Shown: one piece after another, positions 51,287-64,000 of the stretch
How the letters are laid out: each line of letters opens with the position of its first letter
Position numbering within the stretch: the first letter of the stretch is position 1
Origin: Vanilla planifolia
Lineage: Eukaryota; Streptophyta; Magnoliopsida; Asparagales; Orchidaceae
Assembly (NCBI GenBank): GCA_023846275.1
Contig: JAIUJO010000141.1
Coordinates: forward strand, 268,001 to 332,000
DNA: 64,000 nucleotides
Direction of reading: 5' to 3'
Notes under the pieces: model-generated
Seen by the model: the letters and a program-made list of their open reading frames with translations, nothing else
What the model was told of the DNA's origin: nothing
The model's database searches: none
Made by a program: the position numbers and the translations under genes

Positions 51287-54200
51287 AAAAAAAAACAAAA
51301 TGATTTGAGATATATATGTTTATGCTTATAAACATAGATAACTAACTTAAATTCTAAATGAACTATTGTTTAGGCTAAACAAGTATCATGGGACTTAACT
51401 CAACCAGGTCTACGTAATTTTATATTTATTTTTATATTTTGAAAATTTTAATTTATAAGATTTTTGAGTGCTTTATGAGACACATTGATTCATATCTGAC
51501 TTTTCTTTCATTTTGTTATATTATTATGAAACTCTAATTGCACTCTTGTGTGAGCACTACATTTCTTTAAATTAGCTTTATTCCATTACTTTAATTTATA
51601 TAGTTTTAATTTTAATACATATTTACTTAAAACTTAAATAACAATTTATAATTATTTGAGCTTATTTACTTTGGTAATTAATAAAAGTTTCAAATCACAT
51701 AGGATGGTGACAAAATAAAGCTTATTGGATGTATCTTGATGGGTTTTATAAAATTAAATGTTTATTTCAATAATTTTTTATGTTTTTGCCAATAGTCTTG
51801 GTGCTTTTTATGCCATATTTTTATTTTTATCTAACCTAATGATCTACAATGTTGCACTCTATCTCCTTAGTATTTTGGAACACATCTTTATCACATAATT
51901 TGGCTAATTTGTTCAAACTTATCACTTGGAGTTGTTTTATTATTATGCAACTCTAAGTCTCCACTTGTATAGCCTTTAATTTTCTTTGATTTCATCAAAT
52001 TACATTACAACAATTTAACTTATTTTAGCTTTAATAATTTTTAAATAATATTTATTTTTGCACATTTCTTAGTAATTTCAAATGTTTTCCAATCAAAGGC
52101 AAATAAACATGGATAAAAGATTATCGATGAGTAAAAGATTATTAAAATTTTAATTTTATATTTTTAAATATTTTATTTTATGTAGATTTTGCACTTTTAT
52201 GTGGTATTTTTATGCATACCTTAATTTATGGTAAAAGATGCAAAATTTAAACTTCTTAGAATTTGGAAGATTACCTTCATTTATAATTTATCATTTTCTT
52301 CAAGTGCTTTGACATAATTCAATTAGATTCCCTTAAACCTTTAACTCTGCTCTAGTGCGACCTTTACCTTGCATTGATTTCATCACATTATGCTGCTTTA
52401 ATTTATCATTTTTTAACTTTAATATATATTTTCTTGATAATTAAATACTAATTGGTTTAATAAGCTTTGTATTTTTATTTTTTGCAATTCTTATTAATTT
52501 TAATCGAGTTCCATTCGTGATGAAACAATATAGTTGGACCTTCAAAGTCCTCAATAAAGTTAGATATTTTTTATTATTTGAAGCATTTTATTTTCAATAA
52601 TATTTGCATATTTTATATAGAATTTTGATTTTTACTTGATTTGATAATCGAAGATGTTACACTAAATCACATTGGTAGCTTTTAATGCAAATTTATCATA
52701 GAGGTTTTCTCATTAAGTCAATTTCTTTATTTGAATTATGGTATGTTACTATGGAACTATAATTCTTCACTCTTATGAACTTTAGATTACATTAATTTGG
52801 TTATATTACTTTGCTTAAATTTAACTTGTATTATATTTACCATGTTTTTACTTATTAAAAAAATTATTTTGCTTTTATTTATGTTTATTTAATTTGAGAA
52901 AGTATTATAATTCTAGAAAAGATTCAATTGAAATGAAACAAATGTCAATTTACTCAAATTGATGAGCTCTATCTAATTAAATAATAGTAATATAATCATA
53001 TTTAAAGTTCTTTGCTTGCTTTATGACTCACATTAATTTTTACCAAATCTGATGATTGATAATGTTAATCTCAATCTCCCTAGTATTGTAGGTTTAAGCT
53101 CTATCCTAAAATTTATCTTATTTCTTCAAAAGTATCACTTAGATTATATTATATTACTATATAACTCTATATCTCCTCTCACAAGACATGTCCAGCACAT
53201 TCAAGTTGTTATAATCCATTACTTCATTTTATTTTGATTAAAATTTAATATATATTTTCTTATTTTTAAAATAACAATTTATTATTATTTATTTTTTTTT
53301 TTCTTAACAATTCATAGTAATTTCAAATGAGATTATATCGAAATGAAACTGACATAATTAGACTCATCTTGAGGTACCCTATCCAATTAAATTTTAATTT
53401 TTTTAGTAACTTTAAATATCGTATTTTCTTAAACTAAGCAAACTTTTGCAAGAAATTTAAAATTCATGACTGAGAAATGATCATTGATATTACACACAAT
53501 TTTCTTATTATGAAAAAAATTAAATTTCTCACACAACTGTCACTTTGTTTCAAATTTTTATCTTTGAATTACTTAAATTAATATGAAGCTATAATTCTTT
53601 TCATATTTGGCCTTTACATTATTTGAATTTTGTTATATTACATTTCTTCAATTTGACATATTTTAGATTTAACATATATTTACTTAAAATTAATATAATA
53701 TTTTATTATTATTTATACTTTTTTTGTTTCGTAATTCATATAAATTTGAGACAAGGTGCGATGAAGTCAAGAAAAATGTCTTTGAACTTATCCCAAGGAA
53801 CTATAAAAAACTAAATACTTGTCTTTATATTATTTTCATAATTCATTTTATAAGATTTTGAAAATTTTTTTGAGATATTTTAATTCGTACTTCATTTGAC
53901 GATCAAAGATGTCATATTCTATACGATTAGTTTCAAAGCATGATACTTTCTTATACACTTTATATCATTTTTCTAAATTTTTGGCTTCGATTTTGTTATA
54001 TTACAATGGAACTAAAAATCTTCACCGCATAACCTTTTTATTGTTTTTATTTGGTTAAATTATGTTTCTTGAAGTTATCCTTTTTGTTTTAATATTTTTA
54101 ATAAAAAATTATTATTTTTTTGTACATTTAATTTGGCAACTCGTACTAACTCAAAAAAGGATCAACTGAGCTTAAGTAAAGGTCGATGGAATCGACTAAA

Positions 54201-57200
54201 TAAGCATTATCTTAATAAATATTCATTTTGACATTTGTTTATGTTTTTTTAATTCACTTTGGTATGCTTTAAAAGGAATTTTAATTCGTAACCAATATAA
54301 TAGTTAGGCATGCTAAATATAATGCACTTATTATCTTCGAATTTAACTTTCCTAAACCATTTAACAAATTTCTTCAAACGTTATGCTTCAAATTCATTTT
54401 CATTGTAAGTTCTGATTCTCCTCTCATATGAAATTTCCATCACTTTAGTTTTGCTTTATTACAATTTTTAATTTATTTAATTTTTCAAATAAAATGTAAT
54501 ATTGATATTATAATAATAATTTTTTTATCCTTTATGCTTAATTGCTTTTATATTTTGTAAAAACTTCAAATGAAGTTTGACATAGATAAAAAGCACTTCT
54601 AAATTTTTGTTAATGAGTTCTATTAAATGAAATAATCATTTTATAATTTTAATTGTTTTTATTTAATGGTCTTGCACACCACATGTGACATTAATTTGAC
54701 ATAATTTGACAATCTGGGACGCTACACTCTATCTCCTTGTTTCCTTTGAGTGCAAATTTCCTATATATTTCCTCATTTTTTTCAAATTGTTTTATTTGAA
54801 TTGGTTATATTACTCTATAAGTATATCTCTCCTCTTGTGTGACCTTTAAATGGCTTTAATATTGAGATATTACATCACTTCCATTTCACTTTCTTTAGCT
54901 CTAACATATTTTTTCTTCATAATAAAAAAATATGTTTTTTTAATGTTATTATTTAACTTCTAATTCTTAATAATTTTAAATGAGAACAAATAGAGTGAAA
55001 CAAATGATGTCAAACTATTCTAAATGTACACAATTCAATTAAATGTTTATTTTTTAATTTTTTAAAATATTTTATTTTATAGAGTTTATATATACATTAT
55101 GTTGAATTTTAATTTGTACTTCATTTTAGGATGGAGGATTTTACACTCAAAAGTTTACAATCTTGTAATGTATCTATCTCATAAAATTTATCACATTTCT
55201 TAAAAGTTTTGCATTGATTAACTTTTGTTACTATCGGACTTTAATTTTAATCTCATGTGACCTTTACATCACATTGATTTGATCATATCACAATCCTTTG
55301 ATTTATCATATTTTAGCTTTAGCGTATAATTCCTAAAGAAATATATAACTATTTAATTTTTTATTTTTTACTTTTCTAATTCTTCATAATTTCAAAATTC
55401 ATCTGATCTAGATGAAACAAATAATATTTGACTCACATCTACTACCTCAATCAGCTTAAGTAATAATTTTTATTATTTTTAAAAACTATTCAACTATTTT
55501 CTCATGCATTACATGATTTTTTGATTCAAAGTTAATTTGTTGGTCGAGGCTGTTTCACTTGATCTCCTTAGCATCTTGGTATGCAACCTTTCTGCATAAA
55601 TTATCTCATTTTTTTCTTTTTTTATTAGGGTATGATGCTACGAAACTTTAATTCTATAGTAAGGTCACATTTAAATCTTATTTATTTAATTATATTATGC
55701 TAGTTTAATTAATGTAATATTATCTTTTTTATATTTTTATTTAAAATAATAATAACAATTATTATTTATGTTTTTTACAATAGTAATTAAAATTATTTCT
55801 AAAGATGGCTCAGATGAGATGAAACAAACCTAGTGTACTAGCTCATTAAAGAAATATTAATTTTTATATAGTGAAATAATTTTTTTGGGTTTTGGGCCTA
55901 CTTTTTGAGTCATTTCAATTTGTTTATATTAAATCTGCTCCTGTTTAACCTATATATAGCTTTCTTTCATAGCAATTCCTTATAAGGTCTGATCAACATG
56001 GAAAAAATGTCATTGAATGCGACGCAACCAGTTATATACAAGAAAATGTTCATTTTCGTATTTTTTCAATATTTTATTTTTTATTATTTTGGCTTGTTTT
56101 AAGAAGAAATTTGGTACATAATTAATTTATTGGCTACGATTACTAAAGACAATCACCTTGGTATCTTGGAACTAAACTTTTCTATTCAATTAGTGACATT
56201 ACTTGTATTATTTTTCTTTGATTTTGTTGCATTATAATAAAAAATTAAATTTATTCCCATGTGACCATTACATGCCATTAAATTAACTTTATGAGATAAG
56301 TTAGAAAAATGCTATTTCAATTTTTAAAAAATTGCTTAACATTAAAATATTAATTTATAGTTATTTATAAATTTTTTTTTTATTTTTGAAGTTAAAAAAA
56401 ATTCCAAATGGGATTTGCCAAAAGGAAAAAAATTTAATCTAACTCATCTTAAAGGGTTTTATCAAACTAAATATTTATTTTTATTTTTTAAATATCTTTT
56501 TTATCTGTCCAGCACACTTTATGAGCTATTCGTATTCATTTATAATTTGATGATAAAGGATGTAACGGTTTATCTCCTTGCTATATGGGTTTGCATCTTT
56601 CATATCCAATTTATTTGATTTCTCCAATGTTTTGCTTTGATTCTCTTATATTACAATTTTACTCTAAGTCTCATTTATGGTGACCTTTAAGTTATTTGAA
56701 TTTTGTAAAATTTCATTGCTTCAATTTATATTCTTTCTACTTTAATGCATACTTTTTTAATATTAAAAAGACTTACTATTATTATTTTTCTTTTTTAATT
56801 TCTAATTATTAAAAATTTCAAATAAGGTTTTATTTAGTTGAATGCAATATAGTTTAGCAAGTTTTATCGAGCATAATTCAATTTACATATTATTCTTTAT
56901 AAATTTTTAAATATTCTATTATCTAAGGTTTTTGTTCTTTTATGAAACATTTTAATTCATACCTAATTTCATAGTCAAGGAAGTGATACATGGCTTGCTT
57001 TGTATGTTGAAATGTTCCCTTCCATTAAAATTGATTTAAATTATTAGAAGTTTTTTTTGAATTTGTTGCACTTCCTCATAACACCAATCTCCTTTTATGC
57101 GAACTTTACATCACTTTAATTTAGAAATACTATAATTCATCTATTTATCCCATTTCATCTTTATTATATATTTACTTCACAATTAGATAATATTTTTTTA

Positions 57201-60100
57201 TTAGTTAAGAGTTTTTGCTGTTGTATTGGGTAGAATTCCAAATAGATTTTGATCAAGACAAATAAAATGTCATTCTATTTTTCACCATGATCGCTGTCGA
57301 TTATACATTTTTTATATTTCAATTATTTTTATTTTTTAGAATTTTGGCACATATGTTGGGGAATATTGATTTATAATTTATTTGATAATCATGGTTGTTA
57401 CACACAAAGTCCATAATATAAAAAAATTCAATTTTCTTATATAATTTATATTAATTATTTGGATTATTTTTGGGATGGCAATAATATAATACTTCTTTTC
57501 CTCATTTTGAAATAACTATGAATTTACTTAGTATAAAAAATAATTTATTTATTATTTGTGACTATTTAGATTGATAGTTCACAAAAACTCATAAATCACT
57601 CTAATTTATACCATCCAAATCTCATTTTACTCATCACTATAACTAATATGAAATTAAATATTCGTTTTTATGCAATTGATATTTTATTTTTTATAGTTTA
57701 TGCATGCTTTAGTGGACATTTGAAATCGTAAAGGATTTCAAGATCATGGATGTCATAAAAAACTTATTAACATCTTTGAATTACACTTTGATACATAACT
57801 TATCTCATTTAATTAGATTACAAGATTTAATCTTGTTTATTTCTTTAAAATACAAATTTTTCTCTTGTTAGACCTTTATAATACTTAGATTTGGTAATAT
57901 CATGTTTTTGTAATCCATCTAATTTTAGCTTTACTATCAATTTTGCTAAGTTTTAAAATAATAATTTAATATTATTTTGTTGTTTCTTTTCTTAATTCAT
58001 AGTAATTCTAAATGGGATCATATTTAAATGAAGCAAACGACTATAGAATCGCCTCGATATTATATCATCCTAAGTATTTATTTTGTTATTTTTAAATATG
58101 TTTTAAGGATTATGTTATGATCAATGAAATATTTTAGTTTATCAATTATTTTTTTAATAATAAACGATGCTATACTGGATCTTCCTAGGATCTTAGAATG
58201 CAACCTTCCCATAAATGTTATCTCATTTCATCAATGCATTTGTTTTCATTTTGTCATATCACTATGTATGTCTTAATCTCCCCTCACTGGACCTTCATGT
58301 TGCTTTATTTTTGTCATATTTATCGCATTTCAAATTTAATATATATTAGCCAAATATCAAAACTTTAATGATTTATTATTTACTCTTATTTAGTTTTATA
58401 ATTTGTAGTAATAACAAATGAGGTCTAATCAAGGCAAAAACATGTCCTTGGTCTCTTCTCGATGATCACTATCCAATTAAATATTGAGTTTTTTTTTTTA
58501 AATATTTCATTTTGTAGGGTTTGACATGCTTTGCATGGTATTTCCATTAGCCCCTTTTTTATGATTGATGATTTTTCATTCAAGTGCTATAGTACTAAGA
58601 ATGCTACTTTCACATATGATTCCATCTCATTTTTTCAATGTTTTTGCTTAAATTTTTTTACATTACCTTGCAATTCTAATTATTTTATCATATGATCATT
58701 ATATCACTTTGATTTGGTTATATTATATTACTTTAATTTATCTTTGTTTACAATTAAATAGTTCTACTTTATTTAAAATAATAATCGACAATTATTTTTG
58801 ATGGTTTTTCTTGGTTGTTAGTAATATTTTCAAACAAGGTTAGTTGGAAACATAATAAACAACACGTGACTTCATTATTTAGTTATATTTAATGAAATTT
58901 TAAATTTTATCTTTTATGTTTTTAGCCTATTTTACACATACTTCATACTTAATTTGATGAACATGCATGCTACACTGCCTCTCAATATCTTGGAATGCTA
59001 CTTTCCTATATAATTTCCTTCATTATTCAACTTTTTCATTTTAATTTAGTTATATTACTATGAAACTATAAGTTTGCTCTAAGGAGACCTTTACATAGAT
59101 TTCAATTAGTTATATTACATTACGTCAATTTCTCTATTTTAGATTTATTATATATTTACTAAACTAAAAATTCATAACTTTTTGTAATTTATAAATATTT
59201 AATTTTTTTATAAGCAATAGGTTTAAATAATGCCTTGTCAACATCAAACAAACATCATTTAATTCATCCTGAAGGGCTCTATCCAACTAATTGTTTATTT
59301 TAGGATTTTTTGATGCTTTATTTTCTAGTGTTTTGCCATGTTTTATTATGAATTTTTTTACACCTAATTTGACTATTGATGATGTTATGCTTGATGTCTG
59401 TTGTGTCTTGGAATGCAATTTTCCACAAAATTTATTTTACTTCTCAAAATCTTATTCTTTGAAACTATTGCATTAATTTTTAGCTCTAATTCTCTTATCA
59501 TGTATGGTTTACATGTGTTTTATTTTGTTATATTAAAATATTTAAATGTTTCTTATTTTTAATTTAATATACATGTACTTAATATTAACATAATTTTTTA
59601 AAGATAAAATTTTATTCACTCTTTGTTGTAGCTAGCAAAGTATATTTATTGAAAAATTTAGCTCATTTCTTTAAAACTTTCACTTTTTTTTGTTATATCA
59701 TTATCCAACTTTAGGTCTCTTATGGTGTGAAATTTATATCACTTTAATATTATTATATTATATTAATTAAGATTTTCACTTCCAAATATATTATATATGT
59801 AATTAATATTATAAAATGTTATTATTTATAATTGTTTAAATTGATAATTTGGGATAACTTCAAATGTTATCCCATTGAGATAAAACAAATATTATTGGCC
59901 TTTTTTTATGAGATCCAACTTATTATATATTTCTTTTTATATATTTTTTTAGAAATGTTTTACTTTATAATATTTTTAACATATTATGATATATTTTAGT
60001 TTATAAAAAATTTTATGATCAAGAAAGTTTCACTAAATTCTCTTAGTATTTTTAAGGCAACGTTCCTATTAAAATTATCGCATTCCTTTAAATTTTTAAT
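51287..60100. repeat. 410-bp satellite, block D (about 21 monomers)
   Basis: The GAGCTCTATCC-phase landmarks fall near 51405, 51740, 52130, 52550, 52965, 53370, 53795, 54205, 54615, 55025, 55445, 55840, 56030, 56450, 56870, 57290, 57640, 58062, 58468, 58885, 59275 and 59913. Most steps are 400-420 bp. The 55840-56030 step is a monomer with its middle deleted, and the last step is irregular. The block starts flush with LTR2 and ends at about 60100 against a truncated gypsy pol. No coding frame of note. Confidence 0.9.
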
Positions 60101-60104
60101 AATT

Positions 60105-60660
60105 ATTTTGCCTCTTCCAAGCTTCATAGAAAGTTACGGACACTAGCCCTTCTTCTTAAAGCATCAGCTACAACATTAGCTCTACCTGTGTCATAAACAA
60201 TGTCATGACAAAATATTTAAGTATTTTCAACCATATTCATTGTCTTGAATTTAATTCCTTATTCGAGCAAATATACGTTAAAGTTTTATGATAAACATAT
60301 AGATAACTTTTTGTAGATAGTGTTGGCAAAACCATAAGCTAAACTTAGTTACAACAAGCAAGAGGTCATGTATAGGATAATCTTTTTCATGATTTGGTAA
60401 TTGCTTAAAAACATATGCCATAACTCTATCATTCTAAGTTAATGCACACCAAACTCCTTGTAATGATTGTTCAGTATATCGCAAAAAATGAAGTTTTTCT
60501 CTTAAGCAATGCCAAAACAAGCGTTTAAGTAAACTTCTCCTTTATAATTTAAAAACTTATTTCTTTTTTTGAATTCAATTAAAAATTCACTAACTTCTCA
60601 GTTAATCTTATTAAGGGTGTTATAATCAAAGAATATCCATTTTGAAATATTTTATAATAC
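60105..60660 (-). pseudogene. Gypsy RNase H, second copy
   Basis: Better preserved than its partner. QSLQGVWCALT near 60450-60490 matches the CDAS-x-QGLGCVLMQ block, with the Asp replaced. NHEKDYPIHDL is at about 60360-60392. RANVVADALRR near 60150-60180 is the conserved end of the domain. Stops and frameshifts are present. Just past ADALRR (about 60105) the similarity to pol ends and satellite begins, so the breakpoint lies at the RNase H/integrase border. Confidence 0.8.
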
Positions 60661-60719
60661 CAAACCAAACTTCATAGTTTAGTGATGTTTCTAAATCTAA
60701 GCTATTCGACGATATTTTT

Positions 60720-61440
60720 TATTTTATGAAAATTTATAAACATACTTTCTACACTAATTATATACCCAAAAAATGATAAACATAAAAAAAAAATTTATAT
60801 TTAAAAATTTACTTAAAATTTGTTCCCTCATAGCCACTATAATTGCAGACATAATTATCTCTCATATTCTAATGTATTGTAGAATAGATTCAGATAGCAT
60901 GGATAAAAAATAATAACAAAATGAAATCGTTGCAAGCTATTAGATCATTTTTTAAACAAAAATGGAAATTTAAGAAATTAAAAATGATATCATTATATTC
61001 TAAAAGCTCTTTTTGGAATGTCCCCTCCTCTACTTCATAGTTTATGGTAACCAAATATTAACTCAATCTTTGAAAAATTTTTAGCTCCTTATTGATCAAA
61101 TGTTGTTTTATTTTGCATAGAAGATGCTTATTCCTAATGGTGATCTCGTTCAACTCTATGTAAACAATACATATCCTAAAGATTCGATCCTCCTCCTTCG
61201 CAAATAACATAGATGAATCCCAAACTGATACACTAGGATTGATAAAACCTTTATCAATCAGATTTTGTAATTGCATCTTTAATTCTTGTAATCCATATGG
61301 TGCCATTTTATAGGGTGTTTTTGGGACTGTTCTAAATTCGAGAGTGAAATCAATCATAAACTTAATGTCTCTTCAGATGGCATTCTAGGTAACGGTTTAG
61401 AAAACACATCTAGATATTCCCATGTCAATAGAACTTCTTA
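60720..61440 (-). pseudogene. Gypsy reverse transcriptase, second copy
   Basis: Holds the best-kept open stretch in the window (99 codons, 61058-61357): MIDFTLEFRTVPKTPYKMAP, then GLQELKMQLQNLIDKGFI, NPSVSVWDSSMLF and ELNEITIRNKHLL. These are the [22 protein letters not shown] and DKGFIRPSVSPWGAPVLF blocks of Ty3/gypsy RT. The frame is closed upstream, and no FIDD catalytic pair can be seen downstream (about 60830-60900). It is therefore a remnant, not an enzyme. Survival of 99 codons is probably chance. Confidence 0.88.
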
Positions 61441-61619
61441 CAATTGTAGTAATTTCTTGTAAACTTTCTATACTGATTCCAAATAACACCCACGTCATTT
61501 TCTTACTAGTCATTTAGTCTTTAAAGAAAAAATTATAGGTACCTTCCTACCCTACCAAAATAAATGAATTAAATACCATATATCATATGAATCTTTAATT
61601 CCTCTCCCAATAAACAATA

Positions 61620-61740
61620 ATGACTTGGTGAAGTGTCATTCCTTCTATTCTAAGGGTAGCATCCAATTCTGATATCTTTTTCTATAATCACCTCTTCTCT
61701 TATAGAAAATTTGATTAAAGGAGGAGTTTCTAAAATATGC
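61620..61740 (-). pseudogene. Protease tail fragment, second gypsy copy
   Basis: Corresponds to 49020-49190 with a loss of about 65 bp. The segment for DVILGMDWL is recognisable only by alignment with the other copy (RIGCYP then an EWHFTKSLL-like end). The following ATTCTCTATAAGAG-like and AAACTCCTCC segments on the - strand match the partner up to the primer site, showing the same gag-less junction. Confidence 0.6.
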
Positions 61741-61746
61741 ATCTCA

Positions 61747-61758
61747 AATATGAAATCA
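61747..61758 (-). other. Primer-binding site next to LTR3
   Basis: TGATTTCATATT on the - strand, only 7 of 12 with TGGTATCAGAGC. Its identity is supported by position: CAAA spacer, then the LTR end, as in the two other copies. Confidence 0.55.
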
Positions 61759-61762
61759 CAAA

Positions 61763-63886
61763 TATGAAATCCCTTATTTTTTTTCATATGTTTTACTAAT
61801 TCTACATAATTTAAAACACAAATCGACACAAGCTCTCCTAATTTTTATCTATTTTTAACATTTATAAGTACAACAATACAATAGTTATATCGATAATATG
61901 TCAACTAAGTCATTTATATAAAAAATTATAACTATAAACAAAAAAAACTATTACACCATCCACGTGTCATAATCTTCATAATTTATTGTAATATTGTAAT
62001 TTATTTCAATTCACACACACAATACTAAGTTTATCACATGATAAATAATTAACTTGACAGAAGGCTTATAAAAAAACTTTGTAATTTAAATTCTTTATTA
62101 TATTATAAGCTATTCTTTTGGTCGGTCATATTTTTGCTAGGTTTCAATTATATCAATAATGTTAGTGCCAATGAAAAGGTTTTGCCAACCATCGCTAGAT
62201 TAGTAAGTTATCTTTAACAATCAAGTAAATATGTGAAATACGAAATAAAAATAAATTTTAGACAATCAGATGTAAGCTTTAATCATAACATTAATTATAG
62301 CTCATAAGAATGAAATTCAACATGAATATAAAGGAGAAAGATGCAAAGAAATGAAAGAAAAAACATTCTATGACCTCCAAAAAACAACAGGCACATGCAA
62401 TTTTTTATTCTACCTTTTAATCCCTTTTCTTAATATGAGCTTGCTTATTGGTGCATTTTCAAATCAACTAAGTAACCTTATGTGCTAACCAAAATGAAGT
62501 TTAGTTATAATAAAAACATGATTTATTGATTTATCTTATTATATTCCCTGGCCCAATCATGATTAGTTTTGATTATTTTTTATGTGCATACCTTTTTAGT
62601 AAATCTCAATAGTATGGTCTACATTATTAGTTGCCAACTCTTAGAGACAATATCTTAATCTTGTGACTCGTAAGGCCAACTTGCCACCACCCGATGATAA
62701 TATGCCCATATTGTAACCCACATACTCACTAGCCACCTCTCGTGGTAATCTCTTTTGTCTTCCATGGCCACTAACAATAAGTAAAGGCACATATATTCAT
62801 GTCCTTCAACATATATCATTAACAATTATTTCTTTAATTTATTTTCACATATAAAGTCCTTATTTTTCAAATTATTTATGTGTTTATTTTATCAAATGTC
62901 TTGTTTATGCAATTAATCATGCTAAACAAGTTTACACAATGAATTATTAAAAGTAAGAAGGCATAAATCTAGTTGTAAGTACATATATTACTATAGATAC
63001 AAATAGTGGCTAAACATCAATAGAATAAAATTTCATAAGCTATGTGTTATTTTTAATATATCTATAATACATGAAATATATGTACATATCATTCATGCTA
63101 GAGAGCCAACTTCTCATGAAAGGTCTTATGTTTAGAAAATCAACACTACATAAAAAATATGCATAAATGTTTATGTCAAAGTAGCTACCTCAAACGATTT
63201 CTCATTGTTTGGGATAGTTTTATAACTAATCAAACTTTTTTGTCAATTTGAGCCTATTAGTTAGAATTTCCTCAGCTAAATTTACAATTTTTTGTAGAAG
63301 TTAAAAATTGCAAAGTATTAAAGTATAATTGCTTAACTCACTTGTAGATTGTAAAAGTGACTTCTTTCTTGCTAGCTTTCTTGATTTTCCATTTTCTTGA
63401 CACCATAACTTGTAAAACTCAAGGGATTCCATACATTATCAACCCAATGGCCAAATAGCATCATTTTTAGAACCAAAAGTTTTGTTATGTTGCGAAAATT
63501 TAAAGAAATTATAAGTAAATATAAGCATAGTTGGTGGTAAAAAGAACTCATGGATCCTAAAAAGTGCTGGCTTTTCCTAAAATCCTCCAAAAACATAAAA
63601 ATTTAAATTGGGTCTAATATAATAACTTTTTCTTAGAATATTTAAAATTCAAGTTGAAATTGTGAAAATAAAAATGAAATTTAGGTTCTTGCATTTTTCA
63701 CCTTATGCATGGTCATCAATGGTGCCCTAAAACTCAAAACCTTAATTCCCCTAATAGGATGACGGAAATCAATGTCTTCATTATCGACATTGTGGCTCTC
63801 CAAACAATGTTTAACTAATTATATGAAAATCCTCTTTTAAGGGTTTCTTGGGCACTGGGATAGACAGAGAAATTCTAGATTTTGCA
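61763..63886 (-). repeat. LTR3 of the gypsy family (unique part)
   Basis: Starts TATGAAATCCCTTATTTT on the + strand. It follows LTR2 base for base over long stretches up to about 63886 (AAATTCTAGATTTTGCA), where satellite-like sequence begins at the same phase as in LTR1 and LTR2. The 49-bp minisatellite region is at about 62640-62760. An open frame of 74 codons on the - strand (63372-63596) parallels the one in LTR2. The true 5' end lies in the satellite-like part or beyond the window. Confidence 0.8.
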
Positions 63887-64000
63887 AAATAAGATTTAAT
63901 ATGTATATTTATATATCTTTATGCTTATGTACATCGATAATTAACTTATATTCTAAATGAACTCTAATTTACATTAAACAAGTATCGTGGGGCTTGACTC
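63887..64000. repeat. Start of a further satellite stretch next to LTR3
   Basis: Reads CTTTATGCTTATG, TATATTCTAAATGAACTC, AAACAAGTATCGTGGGGCTT: the same monomer phase as 51296-51400 and 45930-46030. The window ends before one can tell whether it is only the U3 start or a full array. Confidence 0.7.

Larger units (their letters stand above)
60105..64000 (-). mobile_element. Second gag-less gypsy copy, truncated in RNase H
   Basis: Order on the - strand: LTR3 (61763 to about 63886), primer site, protease tail, RT, RNase H, then an abrupt end at about 60105 against satellite block D. Integrase, the C-terminal tail and a 3' LTR are missing. It is more like the 46-51 kb copy than either is like LTR1. 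It lacks the 190-bp RNase H deletion of that copy but has its own 65-bp loss in the protease tail. Right of about 63887 the satellite phase resumes and runs out of the window. Confidence 0.8.

Noticed and set aside
61058..61357. The 99-codon frame as an intact small gene
   Set aside because: Its residues are the N-terminal block of gypsy reverse transcriptase. Sequence on both sides continues the same protein in broken frames, so it is a surviving stretch of a pseudogene.
1..64000. Organellar (plastid or mitochondrial) origin because of the high A+T content
   Set aside because: No organellar gene, tRNA or rRNA is visible, while satellite arrays and LTR retrotransposons fill the window, which indicates nuclear DNA.
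1..64000. A novel protein-based or defence-type system
   Set aside because: No non-transposon coding sequence of meaningful length exists on either strand. The only unusual system supported here is the satellite/LTR relation.

Overview
This window looks like repeat-dense, gene-free nuclear heterochromatin of a seed plant. By eye it is about three quarters A+T and poor in CG. Every open frame is short (about 100 codons or fewer). The only recognisable proteins are broken pol remnants of two plant retrotransposon groups: a Ty1/copia element on the + strand and Tekay/Del-like Ty3/gypsy elements on the - strand. Their primer-binding sites resemble the initiator-Met tRNA site TGGTATCAGAGC used by many plant elements. 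I see no host gene, tRNA, rRNA, CRISPR or telomere repeat. The species cannot be named from the sequence.

Layout. (1) 1-4190: old tandem satellite, monomer about 410 bp. (2) About 4191-23320: a 19-kb island without satellite. It holds a decayed copia element (LTR-like copies near 7648-9250 and 13077-14620, pol 9805-12237) and, further right, two inward-facing LTR-end/primer-site junctions (19284-19303 and 21884-21903) that may be a head-to-head pair of related elements. (3) 23325-43770: about 50 more monomers of the same satellite. (4) 43771-51286: Ty3/gypsy material on the - strand. Reading leftwards it is LTR2, primer site, gag-less pol to a natural stop, purine tract, LTR1, a second primer site and a short leader. 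(5) 51287-60100: about 21 satellite monomers. (6) 60105-64000: a second gag-less gypsy copy (truncated pol, primer site, LTR3), with satellite starting again at the right edge.

The main point of interest is the relation between the satellite and the gypsy LTR. All three LTR copies run into satellite-like sequence at their 5' (U3) side at the same monomer phase. In LTR1 that satellite-like stretch (about 45916-46148) ends in GGATACCACA, which pairs with the opposite LTR end (TATGACATCCC in LTR2). It is followed at once by a purine tract and the pol stop codon, so it appears to be the true LTR start. Most satellite monomers carry a matching landmark (GGATGTTACA on the + strand). The simplest reading is that this 410-bp satellite and the U3 end of a Tekay-like element share an origin, comparable to satellites known to arise from terminal regions of plant retrotransposons. 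Which came first cannot be decided here. All alignments were made by eye, and identities and boundaries are approximate.
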